Positions 1 through 9,810 of a stretch of 64,000 nucleotides of DNA are shown one piece after another; position 1 is the stretch's first letter; each line of letters starts with the position of its first letter. Source of the stretch: Streptomyces sp. NBC_00224 (lineage in GTDB: Bacteria > Actinomycetota > Actinomycetes > Streptomycetales > Streptomycetaceae); the NCBI RefSeq assembly GCF_041435195.1, contig NZ_CP108106.1, positions 434,001-498,000 on the forward strand. The letters are read 5' to 3'. Under the pieces are notes generated by a model that saw only the letters and a program-made list of their open reading frames with translations, was not told the origin of the DNA and did not search any database. The translations under genes were made by a program, and so were the position numbers.

Positions 1-207
1 TCTCGTGAAAGTGGTGCAGCAGTACCGACCGAAGTGGCCGCAGCGCCACCAACAACGCGACCGCCGCTGACGGCGAATGCGGCCACCCACGGGACATCGG
101 TGGTGAGCGGGACAATCAGAGGGGCAGCACCCACTGCCGCTACTCCGGCCTGGCGCCGTGTGATATCGATGGTCGGAAAATGACCCATCAGTAACTCCTC
201 GACCTCC

Positions 208-1460
208 ATGCGGCGCCCCGCGTTCGCGGCGTATGAGTCGAGATTGAGAGAGAAGGTCTGGACGGAAGAAGGCTCGCTTGCCACGGCCGCTACCATCCGT
301 CGAAGCCGCCCATCTACACAGGCCACCCGATGCGATGAATATTGTGGATTGCCATTGACTCTGTCGGTCCAACGTGAACCCCTGCCCTTAACGGGGCTAC
401 GACTCAAGGGAGTTATCTTCACGCACGCATCGGATGCCACACCGGCTGAGTGGGAGATATGGCGACGCCAGGTCTCTGGCGACGACGACGAGGACCTGTC
501 TGACGTCTTCAAACAAGTACGTCGCGACAAGACGATCGCCACCCAGGTGAAGTGGGCGCAAGACTGGCGGACACGGACGTTCTGCGATCTTGGATTGCGC
601 CTGATCTACGGTCGCCATATCCGCGGAGTGCCCGCCGAGAAGGCGGACGAATCACAGCTCTTCGCCAACGTCAAGGCAAGCGACCTCAACTACCACGCTT
701 CTCGTGGATTCTTCTGCAGCTCGGAGGCTGAAGCGCTCAGCGTCGATCGCTTCAACAGCACCTTGAGTCAGCAGGCCGCATTTTGTAAAGACTTGATCTC
801 CTATCTCTTCCGGCCAGCTCCGTATCTGCGCCGGATCGCGCAGATGCGTCCGCAGTTGATCGCCAAGGCGGAGGAGCTGACGCTGGAGGAGTGGATCCGA
901 TACGTCTCGAAGACCGAGCTTGATTCAGTAATGGTCAACCCACTGGTGTCTCTGCACACTTTGGTCGAGACCGTGCGCCCTAACGGACCGGACGTTCGGG
1001 AGTACATGCACACCCTTCGTCGACTCAGGCTGCAGAGATGGGCCGACTTGTACGAGCGTGTGTTAACCGCCTACGGGGCACCCGCAAGCCCAGCCGTCAG
1101 GACGCGGTACTGGAGCAGGTCTTCGGCGCGCCGCTGGACGAACTGTACGAGCGGGCAGTGCACCCTGGCAGCTCGCCTGCGCTGGTCCGTGCCCTGGAGC
1201 TGCGTGCCTTCCTGGCGCTGGCCGAGGAGCAGGTGCTGCACGTGCGTGAGCGCATCCACGCGGCGATGGCTCCCGGCGCCGGTCTCGACAGCCTCGACGC
1301 GGACGTGCTGCGGTTCGAGACGCAGTGGCTGGAGGCTGCTCTCGCCGGCCGGTCCGGGTATCTGACGGCGCTGTCCGGGCTGCTGGCGACAATGCCCCCG
1401 CCCGCCGCCCGTCCGGCCGTCCGGCCGTGGTCACAGTTCCCGCCCGCCCTGCCTTGGTGA
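208..1460 (+). pseudogene. Unrecognised ORF that changes frame near 1065
   Basis: An open frame runs from 208 to 1365, but convincing protein-like sequence spans only about 400-1070, after which a different frame (1038-1460) becomes the high-GC coding frame. The first part is helical and moderately rich in Trp and Leu; the second is an Ala/Leu-rich helical tail. I do not recognise either part. Third-position GC is lower before about 1070 than after it, and the first part ends in a rare TTA codon (1063-1065), so two unrelated fragments may be joined here rather than one gene carrying a frameshift. The start at 208 has no clear ribosome site. Confidence 0.3.
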
Positions 1461-1892
1461 GCAGCATGCCCTCGCCTGCGCCATCCGGTGCGGGGGTGCC
1501 GACGGCTCGGGGGCGCTGAGTTGCCCGACCCGTACGCCGCTTCCCGCCAGGCGGGCGAGCGGATCGAAGCCCTCTACGCCCGCTCACCTGCCGGGAGGCG
1601 CTGGGGCACGAGGGCTCGATCGGCCTGATCGCGGCGGACGCGCGGATCCCGGTGCTGGCCGAGGCGCTGACGGCGGCGGGCCTGGCGTTGCCTGACGGTG
1701 GTCCACGCGGCCCCGCTGCCGCTCCAGGGGGCGGTCCCCGGTGGCGGTCGCCCCGCCGGCCCGGCCGGGCGCGCTCGCGGCGGCCACCGCACGCGCGGGC
1801 GGCCGCCCTTGTGCGGCTGTGCCGTGCGTCACCGGGACGCCTCTCTCACCCCTGTCGCGCACGTACGAAGATCGCACGTGTGATGGAATGAG
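1461..1892. other. Degraded coding remnant, no intact gene
   Basis: High-GC sequence with short protein-like stretches on the + strand that switch frame repeatedly, for example an Asp-Pro-Tyr-Ala...Glu-Arg-Ile-Glu-Ala-Leu stretch near 1520-1580 and an Ala/Leu-rich stretch near 1610-1690. No complete gene can be built from them. This is most likely the eroded end of whatever preceded the DUF2993 gene. Confidence 0.3.
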
Positions 1893-3137
1893 GTGATGCG
1901 ACCCCCCACACGCATGCCGTCCCGTCCCCGCAACCCCTACGACGAACTGGCGGCACTTGCCGACCCCGACCCCGATCTGGACCCCGCGCCCCGGCCCCGG
2001 ATCCTCCCCCTCGACCTCGGCCGTCTGCACGCCGACGACGACGAGCCGTGGTCGCCGCCCGACCACCGCCGGTCCGGTAACGGCCGCCGCGCCAGGCGGA
2101 GTCGACGGCGCCGCCGCAGTCCCCTCGCCGCGCTCCCCCGGCTGGCCAAGCTGCTCTTCGCGCTGGTCGTGTGCGTCGGATTCCTGGTGCTCGCGGACCG
2201 GTGCGCGGTGATGTACGCGGAGAAGAAGGCCCAGCGGGCGCTCCAGGACGAACTCCACCTCGCGGCCGCTCCCCAGGTGGACATCCACGGCTTCCCCTTC
2301 CTCACCCAAATCCTGGACAAGCACCTGAAACGGGTGGACGTCACCGTGCCGCACGTGGCCGCCGACCGGGTCTCGCTCGCGAAGGTGCAGGCCAGCGCGC
2401 GTGACATCAAGCTGACCGGGGATCTGCCCAGCGACATCATCCGCAGCGCGGTCATCGGCGACCTCGACGGCAGGGTCACCCTGTCCTTCGACGACATGAA
2501 CCGCGAACTCACCGCCTCCCGGCTCAAGTTCAGCCGGGTCAGCGACGACACGGTGGGCGCGGACGGCAAGCTGAGCATCGCCGGGCAGGAGCTGCGCGTA
2601 CGGGCACGGGCCCAGGTGCGGCTGGTCGGCACCAGCGGGCTGTCCACGGACGTCGACGGCATGAGCCTCGACATGCCGGGCATCGCCACCTACCGCCCGG
2701 GACGAAACCGGGGGCTGACGCTGCACCGGGAGTCCGCCGAACTCATCAGCCGGGACACGGCACGCGTGAAGGCGCTGCTGTCGGTGCCGGCGGTGGTGCG
2801 GCGGCTCGGGGTGCCGGAGAAGGACGTACGGGCGGCGCTGCGGAGCGACAAGAAGCTGCACGAGCTGGTCGGCACGCCCCAGTTCGTCGAGCAGCTGACG
2901 CGGGTCAACCTGGTCGACGTGGTCGCCGACCACCCCTGGCTGCTGTCCAAAATCGGCATCGACCCGAAACTGATCACCGGCCTGCTCGCGATGCGCCCGC
3001 CGGAGCTCTCCGACCGGCTGTCCTTCTCGTTCACGCTGCCGAGCCAGGCGCAGGAGCTGCGGATACGCGATGTCCGCGTGGAGGAGAGGGGTGTCGTGGC
3101 GACGGTGTCCGGGGTGGAGGTGGGGGTAGGGCGGTGA
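1893..3137 (+). CDS. DUF2993 (LmeA-like) membrane-anchored lipid-binding protein
   Basis: About 414 residues. A long acidic then very basic N-terminal tail (residues 1-80, with an Arg-rich run at 65-76) leads into one membrane segment (about 86-102), followed by a DUF2993 domain (about 105-410) containing the typical 'GFPFLTQI' and 'LSFDDMNREL' stretches. Family members are secreted or membrane-anchored lipid-binding proteins; the mycobacterial relative LmeA takes part in cell-envelope lipoglycan maturation. The start is GTG at 1893 or the adjacent ATG at 1896, after a GGAATGAGG ribosome site. It stands alone, between degraded sequence and an IS remnant. The family call is firm; the ligand and pathway here are unknown. 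Confidence 0.85.
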   Translation: MMRPPTRMPSRPRNPYDELAALADPDPDLDPAPRPRILPLDLGRLHADDDEPWSPPDHRRSGNGRRARRSRRRRRSPLAALPRLAKLLFALVVCVGFLVLADRCAVMYAEKKAQRALQDELHLAAAPQVDIHGFPFLTQILDKHLKRVDVTVPHVAADRVSLAKVQASARDIKLTGDLPSDIIRSAVIGDLDGRVTLSFDDMNRELTASRLKFSRVSDDTVGADGKLSIAGQELRVRARAQVRLVGTSGLSTDVDGMSLDMPGIATYRPGRNRGLTLHRESAELISRDTARVKALLSVPAVVRRLGVPEKDVRAALRSDKKLHELVGTPQFVEQLTRVNLVDVVADHPWLLSKIGIDPKLITGLLAMRPPELSDRLSFSFTLPSQAQELRIRDVRVEERGVVATVSGVEVGVGR

Positions 3138-3353
3138 CGGGGTGCGGTATCCGGCCCCGGACCGTGCCGGACTGAGCACGGCCCGCGGACAAGGCTCACA
3201 GAGGGTACGGCCCGCGGACAGGACACCCCATGCAGCTATCGGGTCAAGCGGCGGTGGAGAGTTGGGGCCTTGCTGGCGGAGTGAAAGCGATGGTTTCGTC
3301 GAATTTCTGGCGGGTTGGCTGTGTTCACGAAAACGGGTTCTGGCTCACTTCCG

Positions 3354-4024
3354 GGCTCTGTCCCTAATTTGGGGGTAGTTGGGCAGCCATCCGATGTGAT
3401 GGGTGGGGTGCAGGTAGCGGATCTTCTTCTGCGGGTTATCGCGGTGGAGGTCGACCAGCTGGTGTTGACGGATGCGGAGGTCCGGGTCGCCGTGCGGCCA
3501 GGGGCCGTGTCGGCGGCCTGTTCTGGATGCGGACAGAGATCTTCAAAAGTGCACTGCTACTACCAGGGACTCTGGCGGATCGTCCGGTCGCCGGCAGACG
3601 TGTACGAACCGAACTGCGAGCTCGTCGACTCGTCTGCGGGAACGATCACTATGCCCGTCGGACGTTCGCCGAGCAGATACCGTCCCTGACCCGTCGTCAC
3701 GCACGCCGGACGGACGCTCTTACCGCCCAGCTCACCGACGTGGCCTTGTTCCTGGGCGGTCGGCCAAGCGCTCGCCTGTTCCGGCGCATAGCCATCAATA
3801 CCTGTAAGGACACTCTGCTTCGGCTGATCCGGGCGCTTCCGCTCCCCTCGTCGGGACGGGTGCCGCATCTCGGCGTGGACGAGTTCGCCGTTCGAAGGGG
3901 ACGGAACTACGCGACGATCCTCATCGACATGGCAACCCACCACCCGGTCGACGTCCTGGCCGACCGGGCCGCAGCTACCTTCGCGTCCTGGCTGCGGGAT
4001 CATCCTGAGGTCCAGATCATCTAA
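3354..4024 (+). pseudogene. ISL3-family transposase, frameshifted and truncated
   Basis: The N-terminal part (from about 3396, reading ADLLLRVIAVEVDQLVL) and a zinc-finger-like CSGCGQ are in one frame. At about 3560 the reading frame shifts, and ADRPVAGRRV through LGVDEFAVRRGRNYATILID continues in another. The second frame contains the start of the ISL3 DDE catalytic region (GVDEFA) but stops at 4024, where the next catalytic block (usually DRAGAY) should follow, so roughly half the protein is missing. The sequence beginning GGCTCTGTCCCTAATT near 3355 is plausible as the left IS end. No right end was found. Confidence 0.8.
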
Positions 4025-4042
4025 TGGGTCCTGAAGGAAGTT

Positions 4043-4070
4043 CATGAGCCTCTTCTTGGAGGGGCTCATG
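4043..4070. repeat. 8-bp perfect inverted repeat after the ISL3 remnant
   Basis: CATGAGCC (4043-4050) and GGCTCATG (4063-4070) are separated by 12 nt. It lies 18 nt past the stop of the truncated transposase. It has no T-run, so a terminator role is uncertain; it may mark the deletion point of the IS. Confidence 0.4.
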
Positions 4071-4240
4071 TCTCACTGGTACAGGGCTGAGCCCTAGAGA
4101 TCATCCGGACCTTCGAGTCCGATCGGCAGACTGGGCCAGCCCTGCGCTCAGAACTCTTCGCTGCGCTCACGTAACGAGACATGGACAGATCGCGGTCAGT
4201 CACGAGTATCCGGATTCGGTATGGGGCATGCAATCTGGCA

Positions 4241-4393
4241 TCAACGTGCCCAATCGCCGCACCGGTGCTGTTCTCTTTTCGTGGCCTGAGCCGATCGCGT
4301 GCCGTTGAGTCCGCGCAGGCAGGCGACGCGATGGCGGGCCTCGGTGGCGGTGTGCGGGTGGTCGATGGCGGTTTGGATGGCGTAGGTGGTCAT
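4241..4393 (-). CDS. Possible small protein, unrecognised
   Basis: A 50-residue frame starting MTTYAIQTAIDH and containing a Thr/Ala/His-rich helix, with plausible high-GC codon use. No family recognised and no strong ribosome site. Longer frames on the same stretch look less protein-like. It may be a fragment. Confidence 0.2.
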   Translation of the reverse strand: MTTYAIQTAIDHPHTATEARHRVACLRGLNGTRSAQATKREQHRCGDWAR

Positions 4394-4459
4394 ACCCTAC
4401 GACCGGACATTCCCCGCGTCGGAGTCGTCTCCTCGATCCGACTCTGGCCCAGGCCATAG

Positions 4460-4804
4460 TCAGCCGGCATCCAGGGCATCGGCCCGCCTCGTTAGGTCTG
4501 CTGCGATGTCGTCCCAGTCCGGGCCGTGCAGCCACAGGTTCTCGGCGGCCTCCCGCATTAGCACTGACTCGTTCGGCCGCTGCAAAAGGACTAGCCGATA
4601 GGACAGGTTCCGGACCCAGACGGGCAACTGTCCGTCGACCCCGTGCGGACAGAGCTCACGCAACATGGCGAGGATCGCATCCGCGTCGGCGAAAGTCAGC
4701 TCCTCAACGAAGTAACGCTCCTGGTGTTTCTGGTCGCACTCCGGTGTGGGTCGGTACTCGTCTCCGTATAGACACCGAGCGTGCTCCGTCAGGGTGCTGT
4801 GCAT
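4460..4804 (-). CDS. Hypothetical protein, 114 aa
   Basis: Starts at MHSTLTEHARCLYGDEYRP; an upstream extension is low-complexity and unlikely to be coding. The protein is mostly helical, contains 'ELTFADADAILAMLRELCPHG' and a Trp/Leu-rich C-terminus, and has no membrane segment. I do not recognise a domain. An 18-bp sequence identical to the core of the IS-end-like repeat found beside two dinB genes lies 22 bp upstream of its start (4827-4844), which suggests that this gene, too, was delivered or bordered by an IS element. Confidence 0.55.
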   Translation of the reverse strand: MHSTLTEHARCLYGDEYRPTPECDQKHQERYFVEELTFADADAILAMLRELCPHGVDGQLPVWVRNLSYRLVLLQRPNESVLMREAAENLWLHGPDWDDIAADLTRRADALDAG

Positions 4805-4826
4805 GTCCTGGAGCCTACGACGCGAT

Positions 4827-4844
4827 GATCCGCCGGACAGGCCC
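4827..4844. repeat. IS-end-like repeat, copy 1
   Basis: GATCCGCCGGACAGGCCC, identical to the core of the repeats at 12699-12720 and 27509-27530. In all three places it lies just upstream of a minus-strand cargo-like gene. It is probably one terminus of an IS5-family element. Confidence 0.65.
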
Positions 4845-5073
4845 GAGGAGCCTTCCTCCCTCTGCAGAAGGAGCAGACATCCGCCAGGAGGCTCGGCGAG
4901 AGTGCCGGTCGGTCGGGCCCGGCCGACCCGCGGGCGGCGATTCGGGGGGGGCCGCCGTGGCCAGCCTGCCAAGCCGGGGGCAGGGGCGGAAACCCGCCGA
5001 CCGGCGGGGTTTGACGGGTTTCATGTGCGCCTACCAGATGCTTCGCACGGCCCCGTGAACGGCGCTGGTCGGT

Positions 5074-5964
5074 TCAGCCCACTCTGCCGACGACCTTGGT
5101 GAAGGCGCGCAGGTAGCCGTACCGCTGCCCCTCGGCGCTGGGGTGGTAGGACTCCTTGAGGGAGGTCTTGGGGGGAGTGTTCAGCCAGGGGGCGCCGGAG
5201 CAGACCTGGTGCCCGGCGAAGTACGGGTCGACTGAGGCGAACGTGAAGCGGGAGTGGCCCTTGACGCGGTTCTCGATCGTGGTGTTGAGGGTCTTGATGG
5301 TGGCGTCGATCGCGTCGTGCGTCTTCTTCTTCAGGCTCGGGTAGTGGCAGCCGGTGCCGTCGTCCTTGTAGAAGGTCGGGTAGCCGAGGACGACGACGCG
5401 GGCGTTGGGTGCTTTGGCTCTGATCGCGTCGTACACCGTGTCGAGCTTGTCGGGCAGGTCGTACGTTGCGATGCTCTGCGCGTTCGCGAGTCCTCTGGAG
5501 CAGAGGGCATCCACGGTCGTCCCGCAGAGCTCCCCGATGCGTTTGAAGCCGATGTCGTTGCCGCCGATGGTGAGGGAGACGAGGCGGGTGGCCTCGCTGA
5601 GGTTGCCGAGCTGCCAGTGCTGGCCGGCCCGGGGCTCCTCGTTGATCACGTCGTCGGTCTTCGCCCCCGAGCACGCCTCGAAATCGAGCGAGGCGTCGGG
5701 GTGGGCGGCGTGCCAGAGTGCCGGGTACGCGTTCATCGAGCCAGGGCGGCGGCAACTGTCCTCGCCGTCGGAGTAGGGGGCTCCGCCGGATCCCAGCCCG
5801 GCCGAGTACGAGTCGCCGAGCGCCACATAGTCGAAGCCGGTCCGGGGAGCTGTGTCGGTGTCGGCCGGCCGGGCCGTGGCGTCGGCCGTGGCTGTCCAGG
5901 CGATGGTGAGTGCGGTGGCCAGCGATATCGCGGACGCGTGGGCCGTGATGCGCGAGATCTTCAT
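5074..5964 (-). CDS. Secreted SGNH/GDSL-type lipase/esterase
   Basis: A 296-residue secreted hydrolase with a signal peptide (about 1-30). Block I is GDSYSAG with nucleophile Ser52, the oxyanion Asn136 lies in TIGGND, and the catalytic His274 lies in ESYHPSAEGQ. Six cysteines in the mature part (71, 98, 147, 155, 206, 255) would form three disulfides, as in the Streptomyces secreted lipases of this fold. It would hydrolyse lipid or ester substrates outside the cell. It is monocistronic, with GAGGGATCC just upstream of ATG as ribosome site. Length and motifs are normal for the family; the substrate cannot be told from sequence. Confidence 0.92.
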   Translation of the reverse strand: MKISRITAHASAISLATALTIAWTATADATARPADTDTAPRTGFDYVALGDSYSAGLGSGGAPYSDGEDSCRRPGSMNAYPALWHAAHPDASLDFEACSGAKTDDVINEEPRAGQHWQLGNLSEATRLVSLTIGGNDIGFKRIGELCGTTVDALCSRGLANAQSIATYDLPDKLDTVYDAIRAKAPNARVVVLGYPTFYKDDGTGCHYPSLKKKTHDAIDATIKTLNTTIENRVKGHSRFTFASVDPYFAGHQVCSGAPWLNTPPKTSLKESYHPSAEGQRYGYLRAFTKVVGRVG

Positions 5965-6540
5965 GTGAGGGATCCCTCGGGGAGTGGATTTCTGTAGCTG
6001 GAGGTACTACCAGCCGGCGGGAAGCAAGGAAAGGGGAATGTGCGTGATGAAACTTGCCGGCTTGGATTTACTGGGTGAGTTCTCGCTTCCGGCGGCCGTC
6101 ATCCTTGTCCCAGCTGGCGAACGGTCTCCGGTCGCAGTGTGGAAAGCTCTTCTCTCGGCCGGTCGGGAGGAATTCTCCGGTGGGACCCGGACCTGTGCGC
6201 ATCCTTCCTCCGGCTCGCGGTGGTGCGCTGCAGATCCTCCGGGCTGTAGCCGAAGCAGTGGGAACGACCTGCTGAGACGTTAGCGGAGGGGTGGGTTCCG
6301 CAATATCCGCCGACCGGCGGCTTGACTTCCCCATTAGGGGAGGGTGGGGATCTCTCATCCTCCTCTATCAGGCTGATAGGGGCTCTGAATTTCTTTGCGA
6401 TCCGGGGTATGTGAGAGGAAGTTCACGAATGCTGGATCGGAGCGCAGGAGGTCGCTTAAAGTGCGTCGATACCCAGACCCGGCGGGGGCGGCCGAGCACC
6501 CTTAAGGATTAGTGCGGCACGGCAGGACGGTTCGCCGCGA
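5965..6540. other. Non-coding or degraded stretch
   Basis: The upstream region of the lipase followed by about 500 bp with lower GC and no frame of convincing composition on either strand. It ends at the eroded two-component remnants. I see no repeats or clear RNA structure. Confidence 0.4.
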
Positions 6541-6900
6541 CCGCGCCTCGTCGTGGTCGACGAGGCGCTTTTGCGTTCGTCGCTGCCGATGATCATCAAT
6601 GCGGCGGGGACATGCGGGTGGTCGCGTCCGATAGTGGCGTGGACGCCGCTGCCGTCGTCACCGAGCATTGGCCCGACGTGGTACTCCTCGATATCCAGAT
6701 GCCGGACCTGGACGGCTTGGGTGTGCTGCGACAGCTCAAGGCACTCGCCAACCCGCCGGCCGTGGTGATGCTGACGTCGTTCGGGCCGAACGAGTACATC
6801 CACCGCGCCTTGGCGGGTGGAGCGGCCGGCTACCGCCTGAAGGATGCCGATCCCGAGTAACTCATCTATCAGATACAGGCGTTGGCGAACGGGGGCCGTC
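6541..6900 (+). pseudogene. LuxR/NarL-type response regulator receiver domain, broken
   Basis: The receiver fold is clear: RLVVVDEALLRSSLPMI, then VVLLDIQMPDLDGLGVL with the phosphoacceptor Asp, then the conserved Thr in VVMLTSFG and the Lys in GYRLKDADPE. It is broken by a one-base frameshift near 6610 and by an in-frame TAA at 6858-6860 where family members read 'DPEEL'. The reading continues beyond the stop (LIYQIQALANGGRPP). One of the two N-terminal acidic residues is lost. No output HTH domain follows; the sequence runs straight into kinase-like sequence, implying a deletion. Confidence 0.85.
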
Positions 6901-7672
6901 CGCCCGGCGCGGTGCTGGTCGGCGCACCGGCGGTCTTCGGGCTCCTGGTCGGCGCCCGCGTCGAGCTCGTCGCCGCGTGCCCGGCGGACCTGACCCGGCC
7001 AGGAGCGGGAGCAGGCGTTCCTGGTGGAGCGGGTGTTGTCGGCGGAGCGGGCGCGGCTGGCGCAGGAGACACCCGATGTGGTTGTTCACCAGGTGAGCCT
7101 GGTCAGTGTGCAGGCGGGGGCGTCGCAGATGACCACCGCCGATACGGAGGCACGGGAGGTGGCGCGCTTCGTGCTCAGGACGTCCGCGCGAGCGCTGGAC
7201 GAGCTGCGCCAGATGGTCGGGGTGGTGCGCGCCTCCGGCGGTACGACGGACACGCTCGCCCCGCAGCCCCTCCCCCGTGACCTGCCCGCCCCATCTCCGA
7301 CAGCCAACTGGACATCGACGCCCGCCTGGACCTACCGCTCACCCTGCCGGGTGCGGACCCCTGACACGAGGCCGTGCTGCGGGCCGCCTACCGCACGGTG
7401 CAGGAAAGGCTGACCGACGCCCGCAAGCACGCACCCGGCGCCCCCATCCGCGTCCACCTTCACGACGAGGACGGCCACCTGCACGTCGAGATCCGCGACA
7501 GCCCACCCACCGCGCCCCCACTCGACCTCGGCCTCGCCCCCGGCGGCCACGGCCTCGTTGACCTACGTGAACGCGCCCACCTCCCCAACGGCATCTTGCG
7601 CATGAGCCACGAGTGCGACGGGGCCTCCTGCTGCACGCGGCGTTCCCGGCGAGCAAGCGGTCGCGGGTCTGA
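6901..7672 (+). pseudogene. NarL-partner sensor histidine kinase, C-terminal remnant
   Basis: Pieces of a HisKA_3/HATPase_c kinase in different frames: ARLAQETPDVVVHQVSLVSV (7060-7120) should be the phosphoacceptor H-box but reads 'ETPDVVVHQ' where the family has 'E.HDVVAH', so the phosphorylated His is replaced. RTSARALDELRQMVGVVRAS follows, then after frame changes near 7300-7370 the ATPase region LRAAYRTVQERLTDARKHAP and GGHGLVDLRERA. In intact systems the kinase and receiver genes are adjacent and encode a membrane-linked signalling pair; here both are dead. Confidence 0.8.
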
Positions 7673-8049
7673 ACGTGACCGGCGGCTGCCGGGCCTGCTG
7701 AGGCACCAACCAAGCACCCCTCCCGAGCAGACCCCCGCTGATCGGCGGGTGACGCGGCGGGGGGTGGCTGGGCCAGGATGACGGTACCGCAGGCCGAGAC
7801 GATTTCGGGGGCGGTGCTCCTTCCCGCCCCGGACGGGTTCTGTGATTGCCTTCTCCTCTCCTTGCCAACTCGCCAACTCCCGTACCCCACATGCGTGTTC
7901 AGGGTCACTACCCGCGTGTACGGCTACGCGCCGTACGGGTTCGGGGATGCCTCCGGGACGGGCAGGCAGGCGGTCATGGAGCACGGCCCCACCGTCTCTG
8001 CGTGCGGATACCGCCCAACCCCTCTCATGCGTAAGGACGTTCGCGCATC
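7673..8049. other. Upstream region of the metalloprotease gene
   Basis: No gene seen. It should hold the promoter of the M4 protease. An AAGGACG ribosome site precedes the ATG at 8050. No operator or repeat was recognised. Confidence 0.4.
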
Positions 8050-9810
8050 ATGCACTCTTCCCATCTGCGCAGACTGGCGATTGCCCTGGCCGTTACGACG
8101 GCCGCCACCATCGGCGCCGAAGCTGCGGCCACCGCGTTCCCGTCATCCGCCGCACCCCTGGGCGCGCGGACCGCCTCCGTCTCTTCCGAGACCGACCGGA
8201 AGGCGACAGTGGAGGCCGCCCGCGCGGCGGCCTACGCGCACTCCTCGGCCACTGGCGTGGGCAAGCACGACACGCTGGAGACGGCGGACGTGGTGGTCGG
8301 TCGGAACGGCGTGCAGCACGTCCGGTTCCTGCTGCATCACTACGGCAAGGAGGTCCTCGGCGGCGACCTCATCATCCACCTCGACGCCCACTCCGCCTAC
8401 CAGGACGTGACCCGCGGCCTGAGCCGCCAGGTCGAGATACCTGCCACGGCCGCGCGGCTCAGCGCCGAGCAGGCACGGGCCAAGGCCGCCGCCCTGGCCC
8501 AGGGTGACGCGGGCGCGGCCCAGCTCGTTGTGGACGCCCGCTCGGAACGTCAGGCGCTCGCCTACAGGGTGTCCGTGACAGGTTCCCGTACGGCTGAGAA
8601 CAGGGGCGGCCGCACGGTGGTCGTCGACGCCACCACGGGCACGGTGCTCAGCAACGAGGAGGACAGCGAGGCGTTCGTCCACCGTGCTCTGCGGACCCCG
8701 CTGCGCGAGCGCAACGGGAAGGTCGGCGCCGCCGGGCAGTCCACTGCCGGGGAAGTGGGGCAGGGCAGGTCCCTGTACAGCGGCACCGTCCCGTTGACCA
8801 CCACCAGGACCGGCTCCGGCTTCACTCTCAAGGACCCCTCCCACGGCAACACCGAGGTCCGGGACGCGAACGGCCAGACGCCGAACAGGTTCACCGGCAC
8901 CAAATTCACCAGCACCGACAACAAGTGGGGCAACGGCAGGACCGGTGACCGGGCCACGGCCGCGGTGGACGCGCTGTTCGGTGTCACCAGCACGCTCGAC
9001 TTCTACCAGAAGACCTTCGGCCGCGACGGCCTCAAGAACGACGGTGTCGGGGTCCGCGCGCTGGTGCACTATGGGGACCACCAGGAAGGCGCCTTCTGGG
9101 ACTCCACCTGCGGCTGCATGGTGTTCGGCGACGGTGGCGGAAAGGACTTTCCCACTCCGCTGGTGGCCTTGGACGTCACCGCCCATGAACTGACCCACGG
9201 CGTAGTCGCCCAGACCGCCCGCCTGCGGGCCCGCGTCGACAGTGAGGGCAGCCAGTACGGGGAACCGGGCGCGCTCAACGAGTCGCTGGCGGACATCTTC
9301 GCCGTCGGGGCCGAGTTCGCGACCGACAACCCGCACAACCCCCCGAACTACCTCATCGGCGAACGCCTCGGCATGAACAAGCAGAAGTTTCTGCGCAGCC
9401 TCGCCGACCCGGCCCTGGACAAGCTTGAGGGCGGGGTCGGAGAGTGGGATCCGAAGCAGTACGACTGCGAGGTGCACGCCGGGTCCGGCATCTCCTCGCA
9501 CGCCTTCTACCTGCTCGCCGAGGGCAGCAAGCCCAAAACGATCAATGGGATCCACTACAACTCCCGCACCCGCGGGGGCATGAAAGTAGAGGGCATCGGC
9601 CGGGACAAGGCGCTGCAGATCTTCTACGACGCCCTGACCGGGCACATGGTCCACAACACCGACTTCCACGGTGCCCGCCAGGCGACACTCCAGGCGGCCA
9701 CGGAGCGCTACGGCCAGGGCTCCGCGGAGTACGAGGCAGTGGACCGGGCCTGGGCGGCCGTCAACGTCACCGAAGCCAACACCCCGCAGCGCGGGGGGAT
9801 CGGACACTAG
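8050..9810 (+). CDS. Secreted M4 (thermolysin-type) neutral metalloprotease
   Basis: 586 residues: signal peptide (about 1-35), FTP/PepSY-type propeptide (about 50-210), then the M4 catalytic and alpha domains. The zinc site is HELTH (His379, Glu380, His383) with the third ligand Glu411 in NESLAD, and the catalytic His476 lies in VHAGSGI. The aromatic-rich C-terminal helices (FYLLAEG, ALQIFYDAL) fit the family. It is a secreted, self-processed zinc endopeptidase for extracellular protein breakdown. The gene stands alone; AAGGACG is the ribosome site. Nothing is missing, so it should be functional. Confidence 0.95.
   Translation: MHSSHLRRLAIALAVTTAATIGAEAAATAFPSSAAPLGARTASVSSETDRKATVEAARAAAYAHSSATGVGKHDTLETADVVVGRNGVQHVRFLLHHYGKEVLGGDLIIHLDAHSAYQDVTRGLSRQVEIPATAARLSAEQARAKAAALAQGDAGAAQLVVDARSERQALAYRVSVTGSRTAENRGGRTVVVDATTGTVLSNEEDSEAFVHRALRTPLRERNGKVGAAGQSTAGEVGQGRSLYSGTVPLTTTRTGSGFTLKDPSHGNTEVRDANGQTPNRFTGTKFTSTDNKWGNGRTGDRATAAVDALFGVTSTLDFYQKTFGRDGLKNDGVGVRALVHYGDHQEGAFWDSTCGCMVFGDGGGKDFPTPLVALDVTAHELTHGVVAQTARLRARVDSEGSQYGEPGALNESLADIFAVGAEFATDNPHNPPNYLIGERLGMNKQKFLRSLADPALDKLEGGVGEWDPKQYDCEVHAGSGISSHAFYLLAEGSKPKTINGIHYNSRTRGGMKVEGIGRDKALQIFYDALTGHMVHNTDFHGARQATLQAATERYGQGSAEYEAVDRAWAAVNVTEANTPQRGGIGH

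Noticed and set aside
208..1365. TetR-like regulator
   Set aside because: A helical stretch near residue 150 loosely suggested an HTH, but the sequence lacks the conserved TetR residues and the frame is broken downstream.
1500..1760. HelD/UvrD-type helicase C-terminal remnant
   Set aside because: Only a few short stretches were suggestive and they lie in different frames; not enough to assign.
4043..4070. Transcription terminator after the ISL3 remnant
   Set aside because: An 8-bp stem with a 12-nt loop and no U-tract is weak, and the transposase is truncated; listed only as a repeat.
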